Origin: Gammaproteobacteria bacterium
GTDB taxonomy: Bacteria > Pseudomonadota > Gammaproteobacteria > Steroidobacterales > Steroidobacteraceae
NCBI GenBank assembly: GCA_021323735.1
Contig: JAJPKM010000057.1
Location: 1 to 57,392 of the forward strand
Direction: 5' to 3'
DNA: 57,392 nt
Shown here in pieces: positions 49,854-57,392 of the stretch; the first letter of the stretch is position 1; every line of letters starts with the position of its first letter. The notes beneath the pieces were generated by a model. It was given only the letters and a program-made list of their open reading frames with translations. It did not search any database and was not told where the DNA came from. Made by a program: the position numbers and the translations under genes.

Positions 49854-51848
49854 TCAGAACCGACTTTGTGCTTCGAGGAAGATGCTACGGCCTGATTCGA
49901 CACCGGTCGACCCTAGCTGCAGGGGTGCGGCGGTCGTACCGAATTCAAGATGATGCGGATGAAGAAGATTGGACCCTGTGAGCGCCAATGTTACCGCGCG
50001 CGAAACTGCCCAGCTGACATGCGCATTGAGTTCGGTGTAGCCGGGCGAGGCGGGACTTGGCAACGCGCCGATATGATGCAGATCCAAATACAGCAACCCG
50101 TCGCGCGCAAAGTTCATCGTCGAGCGCAGCGCGATTTGATAACTGGGGTCATCACCGGCCAGTGCGATACCCCCGATCCCGCTGCTGCCCGGGTTGAAAT
50201 GCAGGTTCTCGTGCAGCCAATTCCCCCCGGCACTCATCCGCCACCACTCGCTCACCTGATAATTGCCCCAGGCTTCGAGTCCATAAGTATTTCCGGACAT
50301 CCCATTGGCGAAGAACGCGGGCAAGGCGGGGCCGGGTGAGTATTCCGCGCTGCGAAGGTCGCTATACACATTGTAAAATGTCGAGATTGACACCGAACTC
50401 TTCGACGAGGGCTGCGAGCGATAGCCCAGTTCATAGGCCGTCAGCCTTTCGTCTTGAAAGTCCCCACCCCGGATGTACACCACGGGACCCGACACCTCGA
50501 AAAGATCCCGGTCGAGCCGCGAAGGCGCGCGCACAGCCCGTGATGCGGACGCCCACAAAAGATTGCTGTCGGACACCTTCCAGGAGAAGCGAAGGTTCGG
50601 GAGTGGCTCGCCGCGGGTGTAGGCGTCATGCTCGTATTTCGTCCCGACGATCAAGTTGAGTGTCCGGCTCAAGGCGATGGTGTCCTGTAGAAACGCATTG
50701 GAGTAGTCCAACGTGCGCCGCCGCGGAGAAAAAGTCAGTAATTGCGTGCTCGAGAGTATGGTCGGAAAGTTGTCGTCTTCGGTCCGCGCACCGCCGCCCC
50801 ACACGATGCTCTGACGGCTTCCCCAGGTAAAAGCGTGTTGAACATCGAGGTCGTAGGAATTGAGTTCATCAAATCCAACCCCCGGGATCGAGAACTTGGT
50901 GTAATCGTAATAAGCCTGAACCTGCAGGGAAGACGTCTGCGAGAAGGCGTGGTTCCAGCGCGTGAGCAAGTTGTGACCGGAGATCGCCTCATCGGCGGTG
51001 ACGCGCTGGTCTTCCGAACCTGAGTAGAAATCGCCCTGCAAAGTCACCAGATCTCCCGTCGGCATCCAATCGACACGAAATCCACCTTGGGACTTCTGCC
51101 ATGCGTCCCGTGCATTCATTCCGGTGGCGGTAAGATCGTCGCCGTAGTGGAATGAATCCACGTAGGCTCGGTAGTCCACCGCGCTACCTGCCTGACCTCC
51201 ATATTGAACGCTACCTCTTTGTTCGAGGTTGCCGCCGCCGACGCGCAGCGATCCATTCCGCGTGTCGCCTGCCTTGCGCGTGATGATGTTGATGACCCCA
51301 TTCACTGCGTTGGCGCCCCAAAGCGTTGCGCCGGGGCCGCTGATGACTTCGATCCGCTCGATATCTTCCGGCAGCACGTCCTGAATATCCCACGACACGC
51401 CGGAGTGGTAAGGCGTGTAGACACTGCGACCGTCAATGAGCACCAGCAGCTTGGAGGCGGCCGGGCCATTGAAGCCGCGCGCGGTGACCGCGAAGGAATT
51501 CGATGTGATCTGCGCCACTTGGAGGTTCGGCGCCAGGCGCAAAATATCGGGCAAACTCCTTGCACCGGAATTCAAGATCTCCTCGCGCGTGATAACAAAA
51601 ACAGCAGCAGCGGCATCGCTCAGGGGCTCGCCCCTCTTGGAGACGGAAGTGACTTCAAGATTCAACAAGTCCTCGATGCTCAAGGTCTTGAGTGAACTCG
51701 TGGAGAGGTTATCGCCTTGAGCGCCGGGCCCCGCACTCGACCTGTGGGCAACGATGAAGAAGCAGAGAAAGATCGCCACGGTGACAATGCCGCGAGCGAC
51801 CTTACGTGGCTCATCGCGATGGCAATCCGTCGCACGACTCAGCGTCAC
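49854..51848 (-). CDS. TonB-dependent outer membrane receptor
   Basis: 664 residues from GTG 51848. A basic N-terminus and hydrophobic segment (about 21-37) form a signal peptide. The plug domain follows with SIEDLLNLEVTSVSKRGEPL, DILRLAPNLQVAQI, LLVLIDGRSVYTPYHSGVSW and VINIITRKAG, then a beta barrel ending in Phe (EAQSRF). Short plug and barrel place it in the vitamin B12/colicin-receptor-like class. Ligand is unknown. The histidine kinase gene lies directly upstream, suggesting ligand-responsive control. Confidence 0.9.
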   Translation of the reverse strand: MTLSRATDCHRDEPRKVARGIVTVAIFLCFFIVAHRSSAGPGAQGDNLSTSSLKTLSIEDLLNLEVTSVSKRGEPLSDAAAAVFVITREEILNSGARSLPDILRLAPNLQVAQITSNSFAVTARGFNGPAASKLLVLIDGRSVYTPYHSGVSWDIQDVLPEDIERIEVISGPGATLWGANAVNGVINIITRKAGDTRNGSLRVGGGNLEQRGSVQYGGQAGSAVDYRAYVDSFHYGDDLTATGMNARDAWQKSQGGFRVDWMPTGDLVTLQGDFYSGSEDQRVTADEAISGHNLLTRWNHAFSQTSSLQVQAYYDYTKFSIPGVGFDELNSYDLDVQHAFTWGSRQSIVWGGGARTEDDNFPTILSSTQLLTFSPRRRTLDYSNAFLQDTIALSRTLNLIVGTKYEHDAYTRGEPLPNLRFSWKVSDSNLLWASASRAVRAPSRLDRDLFEVSGPVVYIRGGDFQDERLTAYELGYRSQPSSKSSVSISTFYNVYSDLRSAEYSPGPALPAFFANGMSGNTYGLEAWGNYQVSEWWRMSAGGNWLHENLHFNPGSSGIGGIALAGDDPSYQIALRSTMNFARDGLLYLDLHHIGALPSPASPGYTELNAHVSWAVSRAVTLALTGSNLLHPHHLEFGTTAAPLQLGSTGVESGRSIFLEAQSRF

Positions 51849-51936
51849 CGAAACATCCTTTGCACAGGGCGGAGTTTTGTGCAGAGCAGAAACGTTACCA
51901 TGACTTGCATTGAAGCGAGAAGCGCTGACGCCCCTC

Positions 51937-52125
51937 TCACTTTCGGTGACGGTCGGCCGGAGAATCGTTCAGGCTTTCCCCTAAATCGCTACGCGCTCTC
52001 ATACGGGATCGCGGTCGGTTTGGACGGAGATTAACGTCTGCGTTCAAGTCAATCTTGCCAAAGTCCTCGTAAATGCTCGGCGTATCGTCGGCGAATAGGG
52101 TGCGTCGGTTCTCGGAGGAATTCAT
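51937..52125 (-). pseudogene. Truncated response regulator after the sensor kinase
   Basis: The ATG at 52125 overlaps the kinase stop (ATGA). The first 25 residues, including NRRTLFADDTPSIYEDFGKI, fit the N-terminus of a CheY-like receiver (acidic pair DD, then PSIxEDF). After that the sequence becomes Arg/Asp-rich and stops at 62 residues. The phosphorylation Asp and later strands are missing. It is the broken partner of the kinase, or a short translated leftover. Confidence 0.65.
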
Positions 52126-55100
52126 GGTGAGCTCGGTACCGGGTTCATGGGAAATTCAAGTACAAACGCCGCGCCCAACCCAAGGCCATCGCTAAACGCA
52201 GTAATGCTACCCCTCATCGCCTTCGCTGCTAGAGCACAACTGTGCAGCCCGAAGCCGTGGCCATTCTTGCGGGTGGTAAATCCGTGAGAAAACAGTCGCG
52301 TCAGATTCTCCGGCGCTATCCCTTCGCCGTTATCCTCGATGCGGATCCGCACGTGCGGCGCATCGGCGGTCTCTGCGATATCCAGCTTTAATCTAATCTG
52401 ATGCGGTTGCCGACAAGTACCATTGAGCGCGTGCTTGGCATTGCCGATCAGATTGGTGAGGATTTGCAGCATGAGATGCTTATCGAGAAACACAGGCGGC
52501 ACGTCGGCGAATTCTCTTATGATGTTTATCTGATGATGGGCGATAGAGCCGGCATTCATGCGCAGTGCATCTTCCAGAAGATCCTTTACTTGCACCGGCT
52601 CGACCAGGCTGCTCGTGCCGGAGTAGGACTGTTGCGTTGCAACGATTTCCTTGATGTGATCGATGCTCCTGGTCAGGGAATCCAACTCGTCGGTGATCCC
52701 TTGTTTCTCCTGCGCCAGCGCGGCCACTAACTTGTTGAGGTAACCGGGCAGCGCCTTTCCCCTCTCATCCAAGGTGATGAATGTGCCGAGGTCCGCTGCG
52801 TGCTCATTCATTAAATTAACGACTTTAGTCAGTCCGGCCGCTTTCGAATCCCGCAGTTTGTCTCGAATCATTGCCGCCGATACATTGACGCTGTTGAGTA
52901 CGTTGCCGACATTGTGCAGCACATTGTTGGCGATCTCCGCCATGCCTGCCTGACGCGCAGTAGTTACGAGCGTGTCTTGCGCCTGCAGTATCTGCTTGTT
53001 CGCCAATTCTAAGTCACGCGTTCGATCGGCCACTTGCTCGCTGAGAGCGTCGGCCAAATGTTTGAGGCGTCCCACCCGCCAGCGGTAAAAGACGCCCGCA
53101 GCGACCGGAATGACGAGAATGCACAGCAGAATGAACCAAGAGGTTTGATAGAAATGTGGCTTGAGGGTGAAGCGAAAGCTCGCCCCTGTGTCATTCCAGA
53201 CGCCATCGTTGTTGCTTGCGAGGACATGAAATGTATAGGTGCCCGGCGGCAGTCCGGTGTAGTAGGCGGTTCGGCGATTTCCGGCGTCCACCCAGTGCTC
53301 ATCGAACCCTTCGAGGCGGTAGCGGAATCGTGAGCGCGGCGCGGCCAGCAGGCTCAGCGCGGTGTAATGGAATTCCCACTGCTGCCGACCTGGATTCACT
53401 TCCATTCCGTCAATCAATTGCATCGGCGTCGCATCGACCTTCACTTGTTCGATCCGCACCGTTGGTGCAAGAGTGTTGGTGCGAATGTGGGCTGGGTCGA
53501 CCGCGACGATACCGAGAATGCTTGGGAACCAGAGACGGCCGTCGGCCGTGCGGCAGCCTGCAGAGGTATTGCCACCGGCGAATTCGGCGCTGCGCAACCC
53601 GTCCGCGACATCGTAGGTCTGAATGTCGGATGCGACCGATCCACCCGCCGCGAGCGAGTCTAATGTCGCGCGCGGAACTGATGCCAGGCCTTTATTTGAT
53701 GTAAGCCAAATACGATGCTGATCATCCTCTAGGATTTGAAAGATGGTTTCCCGCAGCGGCCCCGCAGAACCGGCCAAGGAGATGAGCTTGCCGTCCCGCC
53801 ACACCGCCACGCCTTCCGTTGTTACGAGCCAAATGACTCCCCGCTCGTCCTCGTAGATTGCGTTGACCCGATTGCTCGGCAGGCCGTCCGCTAGTCCAAA
53901 ATGCCGCGTGTTGCGTCCGTCGAATACAAATAGGCCTTCGGAGGTTGTCGCGATCCAAAGTGCGCCTGTCCGATCTTCGTGAATGAAACCGATTGGCGTC
54001 GGACCGGACTTATGTAGGAGATACTGCATGGAGGTGACCGTTTTCCGGTCAATGAGATCGAGGCCCACGTCGGTGCCTATCCAGACGCGCCCGTTGCGGT
54101 CTTCTATGATTGAGGTGATCGAGCTGCCCGACAAGCCGTTTTGCCGGTTGAACACGGTGACGTGATCCTTTTCACGCCGGTAAAGGCCGGCACCGTCCGA
54201 GCCCACCCACAATGCGCCTTCACGATCTTCGAGTAAGGATAGAACTCGGGCGTTTTGAAAACCCTGTGGTGCAGCGATATGGCTAAATTTTCCTCCGTCA
54301 TATGCGCTGAGACCGGCATCGGTGCCTACCCAAATCCCACCGCCCGCGCGCGGCACGATGCTCCAGGCCACATTACCTTGCAGCCCTTCCGGCGCGCCTA
54401 GGGGCACAAATTTGCCGTTCCACAATCGCGATAGACCGCCGCCGCCGCTGCCGACCCACAGGCTTCCCTCGTTGTCCTCGTACAGGGCTATCTGATCGGC
54501 GCTCGGGAAGTGAGTACTATCGAGCACGCTGAACACCCCGTTTCGCAGCCTCACCAGTCCGGCGCCAGACGTGCCAATCCACAGATTGCCGTCACGGTCG
54601 CTCGTCATCGCCCGGACCGTAGAACCTAGTTGGCCGCGCGGCGCCACGACTTCGTAGCGCACGCCCATTTTTCGATATAGACCTCCAACTTTGGTGCCGA
54701 GCCACAGGGTGCCCTTCGCGTCCTCGTGCATGACAGAAATCGGATCGGCCGGGGAGTCCAGTCCCAAGGTCACCGCCTCGAACGCATTGCCGTCGAACCG
54801 GTGCAATGAGCCGGCGGCAGTCGCCACCCAGAGGACTCCGGTTCGATCTTCCAAGAGTGCTTGGGTCCGGGAACCATGAAGGCCGTCTGAGGTACCAAAC
54901 ACGCGGCTGTGGTCGCCGTCGATCTCGACGATGCCATTCGTCGTACCGACCCAGAGTCGTCGCGCCTTGTCCTCGATAACCTGGAGGATGGCTTCGTGCG
55001 TGAGTCTCGAACCTGCTTGGTATGCCTTGAACCGCCCATTTTCGTACACGGCGAGTCCGTCCTGTGTTCCAATCCAGAGCCTGCCGGCATGGTCGACCAA

Positions 55101-55412
55101 CAGGACGCGGATGTTTTTGCTTGGAATTGCGGGTTCGTTGCTGTGATCGAAGACCGTAAATCGAACTCCGTCAAAGCGCGCAAGACCCTCTTCGGTGCCA
55201 ATCCACAGATAACCATCCGGCGTTCGGGCAAGTGCTTTGGCCGAGTTTTGCGGCAAGCCTTCGGGAGTCTGCCAGGTGTCCAGCACGTACTGACTGGGCT
55301 GCAGGGTTGGGTCCAGCGCGAGCGCACAATTGCCTGTGACCAGGAGCAGAACGCCGACCATTCCACTGATCCAGGCTCGTGTCACGATTGACGCGTCGCG
55401 GGGTTGATGCAT
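52122..55412 (-). CDS. Propeller-type sensor histidine kinase (Reg_prop / Y_Y_Y)
   Basis: 1096 residues from the ATG at 55412 (MHQPRDASIVTRAWISGMVG), with a signal-anchor helix (about 15-33); the frame is open to 55511. Some 14 two-component propeller repeats (pattern LWIGTxxGL...F) form a periplasmic sensor, followed by a Y_Y_Y domain (YRLEGFDEHWVDAGNRRTAY), one membrane helix, a coiled coil and the kinase core. The phosphoacceptor region is ANNVLHNVGNVLNSVNV, the N box LIGNAKHAL, and the ATP lid IEDNGEGIAPENL and KNGHGFGLH. No receiver domain; its response regulator is truncated. Confidence 0.88.
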   Translation of the reverse strand: MHQPRDASIVTRAWISGMVGVLLLVTGNCALALDPTLQPSQYVLDTWQTPEGLPQNSAKALARTPDGYLWIGTEEGLARFDGVRFTVFDHSNEPAIPSKNIRVLLVDHAGRLWIGTQDGLAVYENGRFKAYQAGSRLTHEAILQVIEDKARRLWVGTTNGIVEIDGDHSRVFGTSDGLHGSRTQALLEDRTGVLWVATAAGSLHRFDGNAFEAVTLGLDSPADPISVMHEDAKGTLWLGTKVGGLYRKMGVRYEVVAPRGQLGSTVRAMTSDRDGNLWIGTSGAGLVRLRNGVFSVLDSTHFPSADQIALYEDNEGSLWVGSGGGGLSRLWNGKFVPLGAPEGLQGNVAWSIVPRAGGGIWVGTDAGLSAYDGGKFSHIAAPQGFQNARVLSLLEDREGALWVGSDGAGLYRREKDHVTVFNRQNGLSGSSITSIIEDRNGRVWIGTDVGLDLIDRKTVTSMQYLLHKSGPTPIGFIHEDRTGALWIATTSEGLFVFDGRNTRHFGLADGLPSNRVNAIYEDERGVIWLVTTEGVAVWRDGKLISLAGSAGPLRETIFQILEDDQHRIWLTSNKGLASVPRATLDSLAAGGSVASDIQTYDVADGLRSAEFAGGNTSAGCRTADGRLWFPSILGIVAVDPAHIRTNTLAPTVRIEQVKVDATPMQLIDGMEVNPGRQQWEFHYTALSLLAAPRSRFRYRLEGFDEHWVDAGNRRTAYYTGLPPGTYTFHVLASNNDGVWNDTGASFRFTLKPHFYQTSWFILLCILVIPVAAGVFYRWRVGRLKHLADALSEQVADRTRDLELANKQILQAQDTLVTTARQAGMAEIANNVLHNVGNVLNSVNVSAAMIRDKLRDSKAAGLTKVVNLMNEHAADLGTFITLDERGKALPGYLNKLVAALAQEKQGITDELDSLTRSIDHIKEIVATQQSYSGTSSLVEPVQVKDLLEDALRMNAGSIAHHQINIIREFADVPPVFLDKHLMLQILTNLIGNAKHALNGTCRQPHQIRLKLDIAETADAPHVRIRIEDNGEGIAPENLTRLFSHGFTTRKNGHGFGLHSCALAAKAMRGSITAFSDGLGLGAAFVLEFPMNPVPSSP

Positions 55413-55512
55413 GTGTCTTGATCCTGCGCTCTGCCAGAATGTGACGTCCGCGACGCCGCGCCCGCCCAACCGTAAGCTCGCTGGGCTGCACGCCTCACGC
55501 AAGGCTCGCATG

Positions 55513-55722
55513 AATTGAATCAGGCTCTTATGTTAGCGGCGTGCCTGCGAAGTTCTGAAGTGAGCCGGGTCACGAGAATCGATGATTCATGAGTGGCGAG
55601 AACTGAGTTCATCCGGTGCTGGCTCAATCGAAGTCGTGGGTTCCTTGTCTGCAGCGACTACAGCCCTAGGCTGGATAAGAATCGCGTCGTGAAGCCGAGC
55701 TTTCCACGGCGGCCTCCAGCCT
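55513..55722. other. Gap between kinase and HxlR genes
   Basis: No gene is supported. The kinase promoter should lie in this stretch on the minus strand, but I see no strong consensus. Confidence 0.4.
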
Positions 55723-56112
55723 TTAGGTGGATTTACGGCCGCGCGATTTGCGGCCGCGCATGGTGCGCTTTGCCGGCACGCTTTTCCCGTACTCGCTCCA
55801 CCAAACGGCCAGCGCCTCCATCGCGGGGCCGAGCCCGCGGGCCTTGCGCGTCATCTCGTATTCGACGCGGGGCGGCACTTCCGCAAACACCGTCCGCGAG
55901 ATCAGCCCGTCCGCCTCGAGATCCCGCAGTTGTGCGGTCAGCATGTGTTGGGTGATGCCGGGGATCGCCTTGCGCAACTCCCCGAAGCGATGAACCCGGG
56001 AATTGAGCAGCCACATGATTTCCAGCTTCCACTTGCCTGAGAGGAGCGCGAATGCGCGCCGCATCTCCTCCTGCATGGTGGGTTCTTCGTCGGCCATAGT
56101 CTGTTTTTCCAT
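55723..56112 (-). CDS. HxlR-family transcriptional regulator
   Basis: 129 residues from the ATG at 56112; ATG 56097 is also possible. Winged helix with FALLSGKWKLEIMWLLNSRV, RFGELRKAIPGITQHMLTAQ and LRDLEADGLISRTVFAEVPP, the HxlR signature. There is no cysteine, so it is not a thiol-based redox sensor like some relatives. A Lys/Arg-rich tail follows. It is divergent from the short-chain dehydrogenase gene, 95 bp away, and probably controls it. Confidence 0.9.
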   Translation of the reverse strand: MEKQTMADEEPTMQEEMRRAFALLSGKWKLEIMWLLNSRVHRFGELRKAIPGITQHMLTAQLRDLEADGLISRTVFAEVPPRVEYEMTRKARGLGPAMEALAVWWSEYGKSVPAKRTMRGRKSRGRKST

Positions 56113-56207
56113 ACTAACTGTAATGAATTCATCCTACTTGCAGATATCAATATTGGGCGATATTTTCATCCTGCACAAGATCCTCGGCATCCTCACAGGA
56201 GATGAAC

Positions 56208-56951
56208 ATGGGTAGACTCAACGGCAAAATCGCCATCGTCACGGGCGCCGGTCGCGGCATCGGTCGCGCGACCGCGAAGTTGTTCGCAGCCGAAGGCGCC
56301 AAGGTTACCGTCGTATCGCTGACTCCCGCAAATGTCGATGCGGTCGTCGCGGACATCAAGGCCGCTGGCGGCACCTCGATCGGCGTGGTCGCCGATGTCG
56401 CCAAGGCGGATCAGATCAAGGCAGCGGTCGACAAGACTGTGGAAGCTTTCGGCCACTTCGACATTCTTGTGAACAACGCCTACGATCCGATCGCGCCTTA
56501 CGCTTCGATTCTCGACCTGCCGGCCGAGCAGCTACAGCGCAATTTCGATACGGGCCCGATCGCCTATCTGCGCTTTATGCAGGCGGCCTATCCCCACCTC
56601 AAGGCCAGCGGAACGGGCCGCGTCATCAATTTCGGCTCGATGGCCGGTATCATCGGGCTGGTGGGTTACGGCCCCTACAGCATGGCCAAGGAGGCCGTGC
56701 GTGCGCTGACTCGAACTGCCGCGCGCGAGTGGGCCGCCGACAACATCACCGTGAACAACGTCCTGCCGATCGCCAAGACGTGGGGGCCGGATGTCAAAGT
56801 GCCCCCGCCGGCCAATGCGCTCGGTCGCTACGGCTCGCCGGAAGAAGACATCGCGCCGGTCGTGCTGTTCCTCGCCAGCAAGGACTCGCAGTACATCACG
56901 GGGTCCAGCCTGACACCCGACGGTGGCTGGATCATCGACAGCGCGCGTTGA
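56208..56951 (+). CDS. Short-chain dehydrogenase/reductase
   Basis: 247 residues from ATG 56208, 6 nt after CAGGAG; ATG 56202 is too close to that site. Classical SDR: cofactor motif TGAGRGIG, the NNA motif in [10 protein letters not shown] (Tyr replaces the usual Gly), catalytic Ser in [10 protein letters not shown] and Tyr-x3-Lys in [11 protein letters not shown]-terminal [12 protein letters not shown]. Substrate unknown. Likely NAD(P)-dependent and controlled by the adjacent HxlR regulator. Confidence 0.92.
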   Translation: MGRLNGKIAIVTGAGRGIGRATAKLFAAEGAKVTVVSLTPANVDAVVADIKAAGGTSIGVVADVAKADQIKAAVDKTVEAFGHFDILVNNAYDPIAPYASILDLPAEQLQRNFDTGPIAYLRFMQAAYPHLKASGTGRVINFGSMAGIIGLVGYGPYSMAKEAVRALTRTAAREWAADNITVNNVLPIAKTWGPDVKVPPPANALGRYGSPEEDIAPVVLFLASKDSQYITGSSLTPDGGWIIDSAR

Positions 56952-57022
56952 GCCGCCACGAAAATCCCGCTCGATACAGAGCCCTAATCGGGGCTTCCAC
57001 ATGAAACGGAAGGAGGAAAGCC

Positions 57023-57391
57023 ATGATTGACCATATTTATCTCCCCGTCTCGGACCTGAATCGGTCCGGTGAATTTTACAAGAAGCTGCTTGCACCGCTG
57101 GGCATCGACATGCCTTACAAGTTCGATCAGCTCCACGGTTTCGCCATCAATAACGTTCCGGGTTTCTGGCTGAAGAATGGCGAAGTCGCCAAAAACCTTT
57201 ACGTCGCCTTCACCGCCAAGAGCGCGGACGCCGTCAGGGCTAGCTACCAGGCGGCGATAGGCGCAGGAGCTACCCCAATCAAGGCACCGAGCCTTCGGCC
57301 CGAATGGCGTGCCGACTACTTCGCGGCAAACATCGGCGACCCGGACGGATACAACATCGAGATTGCCTATAAGCCTTGGCTCTACGAATAA
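57023..57391 (+). CDS. VOC-family (glyoxalase/dioxygenase fold) protein
   Basis: 122 residues, complete to TAA 57389-57391. It begins MIDHIYLPVSDLNRSGEFYK and ends in IGDPDGYNIEIAYKP, the two ends of a single VOC module. His at 4 and Glu in YNIEIAY are candidate metal ligands. GGAGGA lies a few bases before the ATG. It is 71 bp after the SDR gene and may be co-transcribed; substrate unknown. Confidence 0.88.
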   Translation: MIDHIYLPVSDLNRSGEFYKKLLAPLGIDMPYKFDQLHGFAINNVPGFWLKNGEVAKNLYVAFTAKSADAVRASYQAAIGAGATPIKAPSLRPEWRADYFAANIGDPDGYNIEIAYKPWLYE

Positions 57392-57392
57392 A

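Noticed and set aside
49586-49903. Minus-strand frame of 105 codons after the TonB receptor
   Set aside because: Overlaps the receptor's 3' end, has unbiased composition and no coupling or ribosome site.

Overview
The window is a chromosomal segment of a GC-rich gammaproteobacterium. Gene order (dnaK-dnaJ-dapB-carAB-greA, yhbY/rlmE, ftsH-folP-glmM-tpiA-secG-tRNA-Leu-nuoA-N) and protein sequences fit a lineage outside the enterics, for example a Steroidobacter/Nevskia/xanthomonad-like group. That placement is inferred from gene order and family resemblance, not from a search. NuoC and NuoD are separate proteins, unlike the fused NuoCD of Escherichia coli.

Region 1 (1-15314) is core housekeeping: chaperones, lysine/peptidoglycan precursor synthesis, carbamoyl phosphate synthesis, transcript cleavage factor, ribosome maturation factors, membrane protease, folate synthesis, phosphoglucosamine mutase, triosephosphate isomerase, SecG and tRNA-Leu(GAG). 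Region 2 (15410-29658) is a complete respiratory complex I operon in which most genes overlap or abut. Its one defect is an in-frame TAG that divides nuoG into a 216-residue and a 501-residue piece. Two very short reading frames (7553-7636 and 18231-18263) bridge carB-greA and nuoD-nuoE through stop/start overlaps. A GST-like gene and an initiator tRNA-Met follow.

Region 3 (30563-about 45135) is an integrated element lying against the 3' end of tRNA-fMet. It has a large serine recombinase whose last codons are antisense to the tRNA, an AlpA-like regulator, a P4-type primase zinc finger, a RepA-like ATPase, a dense GGGGACA iteron-like array, a second smaller serine recombinase, terminase large subunit and portal protein. 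I find no recognisable major capsid, protease, tail or lysis gene, so it looks like a phage-derived satellite, a plasmid-phage hybrid or a decayed prophage. Region 4 (about 45136-47867) is a small second cassette carrying a TumE/TumA toxin-antitoxin pair and the mobile mystery protein A/B (HTH/Fic) pair. Short copies of the tRNA-fMet 3' end recur at 45124-45135 and 47857-47867, so tandem integration at one tRNA is the simplest reading.

Region 5 (47868-57392) holds a decayed second tumE, a DUF4143 ATPase, a TonB-dependent receptor, a periplasmic-propeller sensor histidine kinase followed by a truncated response regulator, and an HxlR regulator divergent from a short-chain dehydrogenase and a VOC-family protein.
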